A stretch of 64,000 nt of DNA from Daphnia pulex (lineage: Eukaryota; Arthropoda; Branchiopoda; Diplostraca; Daphniidae). Made by a program: the position numbers and the translations under genes. How positions within the stretch are numbered: position 1 is the stretch's first letter; every line of letters starts with the position of its first letter. Where the stretch lies: the NCBI RefSeq assembly GCF_021134715.1, contig NC_060024.1, positions 9,300,001 through 9,364,000 of the forward strand. Direction: 5' to 3'. The notes beneath the pieces were generated by a model. It worked only from the letters and a program-made list of their open reading frames with translations, ran no database searches and had not been told where the DNA came from. Shown piece by piece: positions 37,913 to 47,966 of this stretch.

Positions 37913-38269
37913 TATTTCTATAAACAAGAGTTGCCTTGCTGCTGTGCCCTTGGTGACTGCGAGACCATCTGATTACAGTTGCAACTGCAAGAAAGCATCA
38001 CAGTTTCTATCAGTTATAAATTAGGTAAGAATTGTATAGTTTTAGTGAAGAATGCATAAGAAATAAGAAATAGTAAAAGAATTAAAATCTGAATCTGAAA
38101 GGGAAAAATTTTGTTGCTGTAAGAATTGTAGAAAAAGAAAGAATTTTTAAACTCCATGTACTATAGGCTGTAAACACAGAATATTTGTCAAATATAATCA
38201 TATGGGTTGATTGAACCACATTGTGAATTCTTCTTTAATAGCATTTTTCTGTGGGGTGCTTCATAACTG

Positions 38270-38562
38270 TGTTACGGTACGGTAGTACCTGCCCCCTTGC
38301 GTACGGTGTGTACGTAGAGCCATCTATTCCCCCTGGCAGTTTCCCTTGTGTCTTGATTGTGTAAAGGGGTGTGTCGTCAAAAGGGCTGAAGGTGACAAGT
38401 TCGGGAAAGAGACGTCATTCCAGGACTTGAAGCTGAACGCGGACGATATCGAAGTCAAGTGACGTGTGTAATTGTAATACAGAGAGTGTCGAAACCCAAC
38501 TCGGTGTATTTAATCAAGGGGAGAAGGGAGAAGATGGGCTGATTGATAGGTGCGCCCTAACA
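38270..38562 (+). repeat. 5' LTR
   Basis: 293 bp, TG...CA ends, identical by eye to 44608-44900. It should carry the promoter and polyadenylation region of the element; no clear TATA box was picked out. Confidence 0.96.
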
Positions 38563-38564
38563 CT

Positions 38565-38578
38565 TGGTGTCAGGAGTG
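38565..38578 (+). other. Primer-binding site, tRNA-Leu type
   Basis: TGGTGTCAGGAGTG begins 2 bp after the 5' LTR. It is complementary to the usual 3' end of a leucine tRNA (CACTCCTGACACCA). The tRNA assignment comes from general knowledge of tRNA-Leu ends. Confidence 0.7.
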
Positions 38579-38857
38579 TAGAGCAAAATTGCTCATGTGC
38601 TTCACGTCTGTATCTGTATGTATCTATGCCATCCTTAAAGTTAAACATTTTTTTTTCTCTCATCTATCTTCTCTTCACCGTCCTTTCCGTATTATTGATT
38701 AGAATATTTCTATATCTCGTAAGTCACTGCTTGTTCGTTCGTCAAATTAGCTGTCACTTTAGTCTCGTTGTCAAGTATACAGGTGTGTTTTGACGTGACA
38801 GTGCTTTTGGCGATGTCTGTAAGTGGTGCTGTGCATTATTTTGTATTCTTGTAGTAT

Positions 38858-40171
38858 ATGTCTGACACTAATGCCGACGATGGCTCGAGATCTCGTATTC
38901 CACGGCTCCGTCCGACGCCTGTCCCATTTCAGATAAATACTCGCAGCACTAGATACAGTGAGGGAGGTGGTACGAGACAGCAGCCGGCATCAGCTGTCCC
39001 AGTAGCGGCTCTTATTAGCCGATCCCCAAACGGTCGACTACAGATACAATTGCCAGACACCGCCACAGCTCAAGCTCGTGTTCAGCCACCAGACAACAAC
39101 ATGGCGAATGTCCAGGATTTGGTTGACGCTATTGCGTTACTAACAACCCAGTTTAGAGATCAACAGGCCCAGCAAAACACAAACAACGCCACTGTACAAC
39201 GACAGCTTCAGCAGGCCCTCACAGCAACAAACGACCTAGTAACAGCTCTGGCTGGAGCTGCTAGAGGTGGTGGTGGTGGTGGAGGCGGAGGTGGTGGTGG
39301 TGGTGGAGGCGGAGGTGGCGGTGGTGGTGGAGGTGGTGGTGGTGGTGGAGGCGGTGGTGGTGCAGTTCGTGTAAAAATTGATAATTGTATTATTGAATCT
39401 ATTCCAAAATTTACAGGTGGTCCAGACGAATCGCCAGATGAATTCGTTGCCAGAGTGGTTGCATTGGCGACAACGGAAGGATGGGACGATGGCCAGAGGA
39501 TTCAGGTCGCTGTTCGACGATTAGGCCCAACCGTAGCAGATTGGCACGTTCGTGTTGGTAACACGCATGCAGCATGGAACGACTGGTCAGCAGCATTCAG
39601 GACGGCGTTTGCAACAAAGATTTCTCTCACCGACTGGACGAGCAAGATGGTGGCCAGAGTGCAACAGCCAGGTGAATCTGTTATGCAATACGCAATGGCC
39701 AAAGAAAAGCTGTTGGCTATGGCTCCTGTCGCGTTGACCGACCAGCAAAAAGTGCAAGCGCTCACTGAAGGCCTACGCTCATGGCAACATCAGGCGGCCG
39801 TTATGAGTACAAATCCAGCCAACGTCGCAGCATTCTACACGGCGTGCAATAATCTTCCTACCAGCTTGGCAGCACCAGCGGGGGAGGCGCCCTCAAAATC
39901 GGCCGATCCAGTCGACCCATCGGCTGCACTAGAAGCTGTTGCAAATCGGTTGGTGAATGACCTGGCCTCCCGATTGGAAAAAATTGTCATTGGCAAGAGT
40001 GAAGGAGTCAGTAGCCGACCTCGTATGGGTGAGACAGCTGGACGAGGACGCGGCGGTGGAGGGACGGCAGCAGCACCAGGCGCGCGATTTGTCCCGGTGA
40101 GTGACCGAAAATGTTTCAATTGCGACGTTAAAGGGCATCTGGCCAAGGACTGTCCATCTCCAAAAAAGTAA
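38858..40171 (+). CDS. gag: Gag of the Ty3/gypsy element
   Basis: 437 residues from the ATG at 38858. The N-terminal third is polar and Gln-rich, followed by an unbroken run of 32 Gly (39266-39361). The capsid-like domain follows, containing a retrotransposon-gag pattern (FTGGPDESPDEFVARV, WNDWSAAFRTAF). Near the C-terminus is a CCHC zinc knuckle, CFNCDVKGHLAKDC, for RNA binding (40112-40153). The reading frame ends at TAA 40169-40171, directly after a slippery heptamer. Gag forms the virus-like particle in which reverse transcription occurs. Confidence 0.93.
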   Translation: MSDTNADDGSRSRIPRLRPTPVPFQINTRSTRYSEGGGTRQQPASAVPVAALISRSPNGRLQIQLPDTATAQARVQPPDNNMANVQDLVDAIALLTTQFRDQQAQQNTNNATVQRQLQQALTATNDLVTALAGAARGGGGGGGGGGGGGGGGGGGGGGGGGGGGGGGGAVRVKIDNCIIESIPKFTGGPDESPDEFVARVVALATTEGWDDGQRIQVAVRRLGPTVADWHVRVGNTHAAWNDWSAAFRTAFATKISLTDWTSKMVARVQQPGESVMQYAMAKEKLLAMAPVALTDQQKVQALTEGLRSWQHQAAVMSTNPANVAAFYTACNNLPTSLAAPAGEAPSKSADPVDPSAALEAVANRLVNDLASRLEKIVIGKSEGVSSRPRMGETAGRGRGGGGTAAAPGARFVPVSDRKCFNCDVKGHLAKDCPSPKK

Positions 40172-43100
40172 TATTGCCGCTGGGTGCGGGGCCGATTCTA
40201 ACCGGATATCGTAAATCACCCCACAGTGCCCCCCTCCCAGTTATCAAAGTGTCTATTGAAGGTATAGGTGAAGTAGTAGCGTTGGTTGACTCTGGTGCAA
40301 GTTCGAGCGCCATCCGGCGCAGCCTTGCAAAAAAATTGGACAAGTGTGTTGGACCTAGTGTAAATTTTCGCGGTTGGGACAACAGAACCGTTGAAATCGA
40401 TTCATTTGTAAATATGTGTGTGACGTGGGAAGGTAGAAAAACCATGGTTGAACGAGTAGCAACAGTAAAACATCCTCCGTTTTCTGTCATATTGGGTGTA
40501 GACTGGATAATATCCAGCAAGACGGATCTAATTGTACGAGAAGAAAAATTGGTGCCAGTTTCACAGCCGGAAACAGCCGAAGCGTTCACCACAGGGACAA
40601 CACCAGAGAAGAAAAGTATGAAATCAGTGCGATTCGGTGAAGTGCGGGTGAAAGTTTTTGATCGGAAGAAGGCCGTCGTAGAATCGAAAGTCAGTGAACA
40701 CGTCTATCAGTGTAGGGATGAAGAGGGACCTTGGGACATCACGGACGAGCTAATAGCCTCCTTTCAAGAGGAAGGAAGGTGCAAGAAAAGGAGTGGCCAG
40801 TCGGCAAAAATTGTGCGTCGCACGACAATCCCAGTAGATTCACTGAAGTTCGTAGCATGTAGAGTAGGCTCAAAACAAACGGGAACTGTGTTAGTGCGTC
40901 CGATTCGTTGTTCCTTTCCTGGGAAGGAATTTTGTGTGCCCTCCTGTCTAGTCAGCATTGAGAAGGGAATAGTGAGTGTACCCGTCCTCAATCTTAGTAC
41001 CGAAACACTTCATCTTAAAGCACGAGACTGGCTGACCAAGATCGAGTGCGCCTATGATGCTCAAGTTCAATTAGTGGAAGACCAGGAGTCGTTGAAAGAT
41101 GAAGAGAAAGAAAACACAACATCGAACGAGTCTCTAATGTGTACAGCTGTACATTGGAGGGAGCGGTGGGACGCGATAAAAGAAGAAATTCAATTGGGAA
41201 GCGGACTCAACGAAGAACAGCGCCGTAGAGTATTGAACGTCGTGTCCAGACATTTAAAATGTTTCCCCTCTGATGGTAAGCTGGGATCTACATCACTAGT
41301 TGAGTTTTCGATCGACACCGGAGACGCGAAGCCGCAACGATCAAACCCAATTCGAACGTCATACAGTGAACGGAAGGTCATCGCTCAAAAAGTAGAAGAG
41401 TTCGTGCGTAAAGGTCTGGCAAGACCATCTACAAGCCCTTGGGCTGCTAGCGTCGTCCTTGTGAAGAAAAAAGATCAAGATTTCCGCTTCTGTGTGGATT
41501 ACCGAAGAATCAATAGCGTGAGTAAAAGGGACGTTTACCCACTTCCGCGTATTGATGACGTCCTCGACCGATTAGCTGGAGCGAAATGGTTTGCCAGTAT
41601 CGACCTCCTCAGCGGATACTATCAGATCCCGGTGGCCGAAAAAGATAGAGAGAAGACCGCGTTTATCACACCGGACGGTCTGTATGAGTTTACACGAATG
41701 CCGCAAGGAGTTCATAATGGTCCAGCATGCTTCCAGCGCCTAATGGATAGAGTATTGCGACATCTTAAGTGGTCCATGTGTCTTGTGTATTTAGATGATT
41801 GTCTTGTTTTCGGTTCCAACTTCGACGAATTTTTGGAGCGACTTCATCTCGTTCTAACAGCCATTGGTGACGCCGGCCTCACTATCAATCCGAAGAAATG
41901 TGTGTTCGCGACGGACAGTGTTTTTCATCTAGGCCACGTCATCGACGCTGAAGGTATACGGCCCAATCCAGATAAAGTAAGTTCTCTTTCTAGAATGATG
42001 GTGAAGAGCGTGAAAACGCTGCGCAGTTTTATCGGTGTGGCCTCGTTCTTTCGAAAGTTTGTTCCAGGTTTTTCTGTCGTCGCTCAGCCTTTATTTAAAT
42101 TGTTAAAGAAAAATGTGCCGTGGACCTGGGGTGCCGAACAAGAAGAAGCAAAGAAGAAACTGGTCGAATTACTAACAACGGCCCCAGTTCTGGCTCATTA
42201 TAACGAAGATATAGAGGTGGTGGTTCAAACCGACGCGAGTCAAGAAGGTCTAGGAGCGGTGCTGCTTCAAGACGGCGGAGACGGGCCACGGCCAATTTCT
42301 TACATCAGTCGGGGCCTGAATGATGTCGAAAAGAGGCAGCATTGCAACGAACTCGAGTGCCTTGCGTTGGTCTGGGCGCTAGAGAAATTCAGGCCGTATG
42401 TATATGGTAAAAGATTTAAAGTTGAAACAGACAGCTCAGCTGTCAAATGGTTGTTCAGTAAAAAGGAAGTTGGGAAATTTGGTCGCTGGGTTCTTGCTTT
42501 GCAAGAGTATGATTTTGAGGTGTGTCATATTCGAGGAAAAACAAATTCGGTAGCCGACGGTCTGTCAAGAAACCCTCTAGTTGAAACAACAGACGGTTTT
42601 TCCACGATCAGTCCAATGTGTTCATTTGTTTGTAAAGTAAAGTTGCCTACGGGCCTAGAAAACAAGGAGTTGAGATTCCAACAGCAAGTGGATCCTCAAC
42701 TTCGTCTATTTTTTTTATTGTGTAAAGCTAACAAACAAAAATTCTCAAAACATTTCTTCTTTCAAAATGGTGTGTTGTATAGGAAGACGAAATTTGGCTT
42801 CTCTATGTGTGTCCCTAATACCCTTCGCAGTACTGTCTTATATTTTTGTCACGACGTTCCAGCCTCCGGTCATATGGGAGTAGAAAAAACTTTAGTGAGA
42901 GTGTTGCAAAGATATTGGTGGCCCCGTGTAACTGTCGATGTCCGTAAATATGTTCTTTCCTGTCTCTTCTGTCAATTACATAAGCACCAGACCGGTACCC
43001 CGTTTGGCCTTCTTCAACCGATAGCGCCACCTACAAGTTGCTTCGAATCCATCGTAATAGACCATCTTGGACCTTTCAAGCGAACTGAAGTAGGTAATCA

Positions 43101-44127
43101 GCACGTCATTGTCGCAATCGATGCTCTAAGCAAGTATGTTGAGCTCGAGGCAGTTCCGGACACTACGGCAGCAAATGTGGTGAGATTTCTGAAGAATAAC
43201 ATTGTCCATCGATTTGGTACACCGGTCCGTATAGTGTCAGATCAAGGAACGGCATATACGGCAAAAGAAGTAGCTGACGCACTGGAGGATTGGGGAATAA
43301 AGCATGTATTTGCAACAGGAGAACATCCGCAGACATCAGGATTAGTTGAACGTGCCAACCGGACGCTTGGTTTAGTTTTGGCGGCGTATGTAAACACGGA
43401 ACACAACGACTGGGACAAACATCTACGAGAAGCAGCCTACGCCATCAATACTTCAAAACAAAGCACTACCGAGAAGATGCCATTCGAACTTGTGTTTGGT
43501 CGAGTGCCAAGAACGCCGTTAGAAAATTCTTTATCGTGGCCAGCAGACCGTCCACAGTCGTTCGTTGAGTTCCAGTCACGCGTGGAAGAAATGCGCAAAG
43601 AAGTGTATATGCGTATCATCAGTAAACAATCGAAGACCAAAGCGCTCGTGGATTTACGTCGAAGAGTTATGCAGCCACTTCAACCCGGAGAGTTTGTTCT
43701 AGTGCGTCGAAAGGCGAAAAAGAAAGGAAAGACCAGGAAATTTTTGCCCAAATTTACTGGGCCTTTTCAAGTAGTGAAACAAGTGAAATCAGGTGACAAC
43801 GTCTGTGAAACAACATATCTAGTTGAAGATCCCCCTGGAAGAAGAACGGCGAGGAAGTTTCGGCGATTTAATGCGCATGTGTCACAAATCAGAAAATTTC
43901 GGCCAAGAGAAGTTGTCTTCGACGAGAGTGAAGATGATGAAGAGAATACGGAGGTAGAACAACAGCCCGAAACCGTAATTCCGCAACGAAAAGGACGACG
44001 GAAATCGACGACGAATACGCGAGCGGATTCCATTCCGGAAGAGCCGAAACCACCACCGTTACGCCCATCATCGAGAGGTCGTCAACGGAAGCGTCCAGAT
44101 TATCTTAAAGATTACGTGACGGAATAA
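40132..44127 (+). CDS. pol: Pol polyprotein of the Ty3/gypsy element (-1 frame)
   Basis: Open frame without stops from 40132 to TAA at 44127; likely made only as Gag-Pol by frameshifting at 40162-40168, since the frame has no early ATG. Domains in order: aspartic protease with LVDSGAS near 40282-40305; reverse transcriptase with FCVDYRRIN, LLSGYYQIPV, FTRMPQGV and the catalytic YLDD at 41788-41799; RNase H with QTDAS and HCNELECLALVWALE (about 42225-42570); integrase with an HHCC zinc-binding region (about 42840-42985), catalytic Asp in VAIDALSKY, Asp in VSDQGTAY and Glu in LVERANRTL. A chromatin- or DNA-binding tail contains KFTGPFQVV (GPY/F type). The basic C-terminus ends near 44127. All catalytic residues are present. 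Confidence 0.93.
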   Translation, partial: RASGQGLSISKKVILPLGAGPILTGYRKSPHSAPLPVIKVSIEGIGEVVALVDSGASSSAIRRSLAKKLDKCVGPSVNFRGWDNRTVEIDSFVNMCVTWEGRKTMVERVATVKHPPFSVILGVDWIISSKTDLIVREEKLVPVSQPETAEAFTTGTTPEKKSMKSVRFGEVRVKVFDRKKAVVESKVSEHVYQCRDEEGPWDITDELIASFQEEGRCKKRSGQSAKIVRRTTIPVDSLKFVACRVGSKQTGTVLVRPIRCSFPGKEFCVPSCLVSIEKGIVSVPVLNLSTETLHLKARDWLTKIECAYDAQVQLVEDQESLKDEEKENTTSNESLMCTAVHWRERWDAIKEEIQLGSGLNEEQRRRVLNVVSRHLKCFPSDGKLGSTSLVEFSIDTGDAKPQRSNPIRTSYSERKVIAQKVEEFVRKGLARPSTSPWAASVVLVKKKDQDFRFCVDYRRINSVSKRDVYPLPRIDDVLDRLAGAKWFASIDLLSGYYQIPVAEKDREKTAFITPDGLYEFTRMPQGVHNGPACFQRLMDRVLRHLKWSMCLVYLDDCLVFGSNFDEFLERLHLVLTAIGDAGLTINPKKCVFATDSVFHLGHVIDAEGIRPNPDKVSSLSRMMVKSVKTLRSFIGVASFFRKFVPGFSVVAQPLFKLLKKNVPWTWGAEQEEAKKKLVELLTTAPVLAHYNEDIEVVVQTDASQEGLGAVLLQDGGDGPRPISYISRGLNDVEKRQHCNELECLALVWALEKFRPYVYGKRFKVETDSSAVKWLFSKKEVGKFGRWVLALQEYDFEVCHIRGKTNSVADGLSRNPLVETTDGFSTISPMCSFVCKVKLPTGLENKELRFQQQVDPQLRLFFLLCKANKQKFSKHFFFQNGVLYRKTKFGFSMCVPNTLRSTVLYFCHDVPASGHMGVEKTLVRVLQRYWWPRVTVDVRKYVLSCLFCQLHKHQTGTPFGLLQPIAPPTSCFESIVIDHLGPFKRTEVGNQHVIVAIDALSKYVELEAVPDTTAANVVRFLKNNIVHRFGTPVRIVSDQGTAYTAKEVADALEDWGIKHVFATGEHPQTSGLVERANRTLGLVLAAYVNTEHNDWDKHLREAAYAINTSKQSTTEKMPFELVFGRVPRTPLENSLSWPADRPQSFVEFQSRVEEMRKEVYMRIISKQSKTKALVDLRRRVMQPLQPGEFVLVRRKAKKKGKTRKFLPKFTGPFQVVKQVKSGDNVCETTYLVEDPPGRRTARKFRRFNAHVSQIRKFRPREVVFDESEDDEENTEVEQQPETVIPQRKGRRKSTTNTRADSIPEEPKPPPLRPSSRGRQRKRPDYLKDYVTE
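40162..40168 (+). promoter_or_regulatory. Probable -1 ribosomal frameshift site
   Basis: Heptamer A AAA AAG read in the Gag frame, immediately followed by the Gag stop TAA. Slipping back one base leads directly into the Pol frame, which is open from 40132, so the two frames overlap by 40 bp around this site. The heptamer fits the X XXY YYZ rule. A GC-rich stretch just downstream (40178-40250) could form the stimulatory structure; not tested. Confidence 0.7.
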
Positions 44128-44607
44128 CGGGTCGGTCTGGTAGGAGTGTAATTATTTCATTTCATTTCATTTTTCACTATCGTCCGTCTTCACAGTCTCA
44201 TCCCCCCCGTAAAAGAAGAAACAAAAACAAAGCTATCTCTATTTTGCGTCCTCTCCTTCATAATAGTAACTCGAACATTTTTTCCCCCTCCAAAACTAGT
44301 CGTAAATTTCTATTCTTACCTTTATTTTTCCTTTTTTTTGCTTTGTCCAATCAAGTTAACCATCCCATTTGCAGTCACAATTCCGCTTTATTTGTTTTGA
44401 TTTTTTTTTGTTGTTCTTCCCGGTTTATGTTTCTCGTTCCCCCAATTTTTTTTTTTGTTTTTTGTCTCTTGTGCATTGCGCACTCGTGTGATAAGTTCAG
44501 TTTTTCAATTCATTGTCAGTGTGTGTCCATAATCATTCATTATCATTTGGAAAAAAAAACGGTGTTTCGATGTCCATGTATGGCCGATCGAGTCAGGAAA
44601 GGCCGAA
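44128..44607 (+). other. 3' untranslated region of the retrotransposon
   Basis: 480 bp between Pol and the 3' LTR, T-rich, without a reading frame resembling envelope. The purine stretch CAGGAAAGG just before the LTR is a weak candidate polypurine tract. Confidence 0.6.
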
Positions 44608-44900
44608 TGTTACGGTACGGTAGTACCTGCCCCCTTGCGTACGGTGTGTACGTAGAGCCATCTATTCCCCCTGGCAGTTTCCCTTGTGTCTTGATTGTGT
44701 AAAGGGGTGTGTCGTCAAAAGGGCTGAAGGTGACAAGTTCGGGAAAGAGACGTCATTCCAGGACTTGAAGCTGAACGCGGACGATATCGAAGTCAAGTGA
44801 CGTGTGTAATTGTAATACAGAGAGTGTCGAAACCCAACTCGGTGTATTTAATCAAGGGGAGAAGGGAGAAGATGGGCTGATTGATAGGTGCGCCCTAACA
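44608..44900 (+). repeat. 3' LTR
   Basis: 293 bp, matching the 5' LTR at every position I compared; followed by the ACTG target duplication at 44901-44904. Confidence 0.96.
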
Positions 44901-45193
44901 ACTGCCAGTATAATTTTGTAAGTGAGCTGTCATACAATAGCCTGATGGAATACCCAATGGATGTTATTAAGTTAACCCCATGAACTTTTTCAAGCAAGTT
45001 ATGAATTGTCCAGTGGCCTACCAAAATGCCTGAAAAAGGGGGATGAAGGAACTCATCTTAAGTGAGCATTCTTCTGGAATAGTCTAGAAAGGTTCTTAAT
45101 AACTTGGCACAAATTGATTATATTACGTTATAGTATTCTTCGGTTTTCCTTATTGTTGACAGTACATTTATACAGGATCAGAAACTCAGTTCA

Positions 45194-45268
45194 GAACCGC
45201 CTGCCTGCGCCTGCAATGAAGCACTGCTGTATACATCAAGTTGGGCAAGAACTGCGAGAAGTAAACAG
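45194..45268 (+). repeat. Direct repeat copy 2 (about 75 bp)
   Basis: Near-copy of 37024-37101. Similarity fades after about 45268 but may continue weakly toward 45290. Confidence 0.8.
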
Positions 45269-46270
45269 CTCGATTATATTCCAGCCGACTTTGACGGCCA
45301 CGACGTTGGCGCCCCTTTTAATCTCGCTGACGGAGGACCGTCTGGAAGGATATTCATCGACACACTCTATAGGACGTTCCTTTTCACTGAAGAACACGGT
45401 TCCGGAAGGCCTCCGTCGGACCCATTCCAACGGTGGCGTTTGCGGCATTTATTTGGACATTGTATGACCTTGTTATCTATAAGGATGATCTATGGGTCGA
45501 TGAGGTAATTGAGTCTCGGTTGCAATCGAGATATGAGTAAAATATTTGTATAAACAAACCCAATGATTAATCCGGACAACCTCGAACGATTTGTTGTCAT
45601 TTCAACTGACAGTCCATCCGCAGTCTGCTGGAGACGTCGTCGCCCTTCCGGCCAGTTTGTTTAGCATCAAAAGATCCGGCAACATCCTCCCTACTTTCCC
45701 AGTTCCGCAATGGCAATGGACGATAGATGCCGAAGCTTTCCGTCCGTCCAGCGACTTTGCTTTCTTTTTCTTTAGCGCCGCTTGCGATCTGAGTCAACTC
45801 GACGTTGGCTTCTTTTCTGAATATTTTCCACAAATTGAGCACCATCTTCACCAGCCAGTCATCCAACGTCCAAAACATTCAGAATCTGCCCGCTTTGCCT
45901 AGTCTGACCCGACTGGCCATTACTTATAGTTCACAGGGCTGGAGCCGATTGCCGATTTCTCTCGTCTTGGGCGCAGTCAGCTGAAACTTCTTTGACGGAA
46001 TGGCAGCCGACACCCGCCCTAGAGATGCTGTGTTTGACGACGAATCTGTTGAGGCAAATTCCTACCCAGATGGGTTCTGGGTTCATTTTATCAGCTGATG
46101 CAGCTGGATTTGCCCAACAACAGTTGCCAACTCACTCCCAGCGTATCTTTCATATTCAACGCTCATGTCGATTATTTGTACCTGGAATCCGACGCGGTAT
46201 CAGCAGCATCAAATCGAACCCGACGGTCGATACCTTTCAAGGCGATTTTCCATACCGTTTGATAGTATAA
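45269..46270 (+). pseudogene. Gene fragments without intact frame, partly LRR-like
   Basis: Codon-like but interrupted. The stretch 45269-45470 has one frame with GRIFIDTLYRTFLF of unknown family. Between about 45840 and 46200 short peptides such as LPALPSLTRLAI and LDLPNNSCQLTP resemble leucine-rich repeats. No start, splice set or long frame holds it together. Read as remnants of one or two genes; the LRR assignment is tentative. Confidence 0.3.
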
Positions 46271-46587
46271 CCACGGTGATATGACAATAGGTAGCTATAC
46301 ATCATTACATATAAAGGAAACCAAATCTCTTTCCTCATCTTGTAGCACGCCACTGTGTGTCCGATTTTCTTCCACGTATTCATTTTTCTCTGACGAACCA
46401 TTTAATAATGTCATGACTATTTTTTTATTATCAACAACACCAACCAACTTTCATGCAACCTGGAGTGACAGATCAAAGAGAATAATTCAATAAATGATCA
46501 GGCACAATTAACTTGGCGATTTCAACCGGTTTCATCTGAGCGACACGGTCACACACGAGTCCAACTTTCACCTACTGCAATGCAATC

Positions 46588-47050
46588 TCACGAGTCAAGA
46601 CATTCGATTCAGCGTTTCGAACGATAACAAGCTTTTGCACCAACATTATTCATCCACCTGGCCGCACGTCCCCTGGGGTCTGCCGAGAACCCAATATCAG
46701 CTTGCCCTCGCCCTGAATTCCTACACCGACGGTATATAAAATCAAGAGAAAGTTTATTAAGCTCTCCAATCAGGTTGGTTGATGACGAAGATGAAGATGC
46801 TGAATGTCGACGGTCTGATGGGGTGATGGTTCCCGTCCATCAAAGTATACAAAGTGTCGACAACTATTTCATCGCGAGGAGGTAAAGACAAACATCTCCT
46901 TAAGTTGTTGCATTCTATAAAAAGCCGACGCTGCCTTTGAATTTGGTGAGACCCACTTTTTCTTACATCGTCGCCGACCAGTTTTCGAGGCTGAAACTCG
47001 TTGAGACTTGAGACCGCTACTTTTACGATCTCGACTGACAGGCCGGTTCT
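46588..47050 (+). pseudogene. Broken copy of the neighbouring haem peroxidase
   Basis: Bases 46588-46765 closely match the end of peroxidase exon 3 and its donor and intron start (48950-49115), including the CATCCACCTGGCC and CCCCTGGGGT stretches. Bases 46946-47050 match exon 13 (51225-51330), including CATCGTCGCCGACCA and CTACTTTTACGATCTCG. The exons in between (4-12) are missing and frames are broken, for example a TGA inside the exon-13 match. Retained intron sequence shows a DNA-level duplicate, not a processed copy. Confidence 0.85.
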
Positions 47051-47966
47051 TTTAATAGTGGAGGTATTATTCGACAGCATTTTTACACGGAATTTGAATA
47101 TTTTTTTTTCTAATTTTTTTAATTGATGTGGTTCAATTGAATGAAATTCGGAAAATCAACGCCCGTCTCGTCTGTGTTAACGTCACGTCCAGTTTCAGCC
47201 ACTCTTTTCCAAATCTGACTCCGAGCCGTCCGAGGTGTAATTGTTTATTATCAATTGTTTTTCGTCCGCTTCCTTCTTATGCAGTAATAGTAATAGTAAC
47301 AGTAATCGTATGCAGTATTATTTAAATTAGCGTTCATGACTCGCCAATTTATTCAAGTGTCTTGTCATTGTGGTTTCGCCCTTTCAGTTCAAGTTTTAAG
47401 TTTTCTTCACCGAGAAAGTTCTACAAAATAAGATAGTCAAATCAGCTCAGTGGACAGCAAAAATAAAGCGTTGATTACATAAATAGCCGCCGGCATATTT
47501 ACATATTATTATTTTCATGCTGACTCATTGCGTTTTTTTTAGTGAATTGCATTCAAACTTTTGTGCCACAACCGGATTACAAGTTGAAGTTGACGATAAA
47601 TTGGCCGTTAGCACCTTTCCCTAAATGCGCCAACGTTATATAAAGTAGCCATTGCGGCCAGCAACAGAGCCATAACCCAACTTACGTAACGCGCACTAGA
47701 TTGTATAAATATATGGGCGGAGGAGAAGGGTGTCCACCGCAGAGCGCGTTCAGAGTCGGCCGTTGCGGGAACTCATTGCTAAGAGCTCAGTCCACCTAGC
47801 TGTCCACCTAGCTGTCCTGTCAGTGTCTACCCTTTTTTCTTCTTCACCATATTGTTGCCAGGTTAGTAGTGCAATTATTGTCGATCGAAATTTTATTAGC
47901 GCAACTCGATAGAGTGAAAAAGTCAACTTTTGATTGCAGTTATTATATATACACAGCTCGTCAAAT
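47051..47966. other. Peroxidase upstream region
   Basis: A TATA-like sequence (TATAAA, 47704-47709) lies about 260 bp before the start codon. A probable 5'-UTR intron runs from GTTAGT (about 47862) to TTGCAG (47939), ending 27 bp before the ATG. The left part (47100-47700) holds nothing recognised. Confidence 0.5.

Larger units (their letters stand above)
36657..38265. other. Spacer left of the retrotransposon
   Basis: Contains a TA dinucleotide run (36808-36822), a copy of the 75-bp repeat (37024-37101) and a weak small-gene candidate (37575-37912). Otherwise nothing recognised. Confidence 0.45.
38270..44900 (+). mobile_element. Ty3/gypsy LTR retrotransposon, apparently intact
   Basis: A 6631-bp element with two 293-bp LTRs that look identical by eye, both starting TGTTACGG and ending CTAACA. 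The flanking 4-bp duplication is ACTG (38266-38269 and 44901-44904). Internal order is primer-binding site, Gag, then Pol as protease, reverse transcriptase, RNase H and integrase. This is the Ty3/gypsy (Metaviridae) order; no envelope-like frame is present. Identical LTRs and uninterrupted frames indicate a recent insertion. It lies between lipase C and the peroxidase gene and interrupts no recognised gene. Confidence 0.96.

Noticed and set aside
39411-40592. Minus-strand frames opposite Gag and Pol
   Set aside because: Shadows of the retrotransposon genes on the other strand.
44244-44702. Open frame after Pol as a possible envelope gene
   Set aside because: Crosses into the 3' LTR, is low complexity, and has no signal or fusion-protein pattern.
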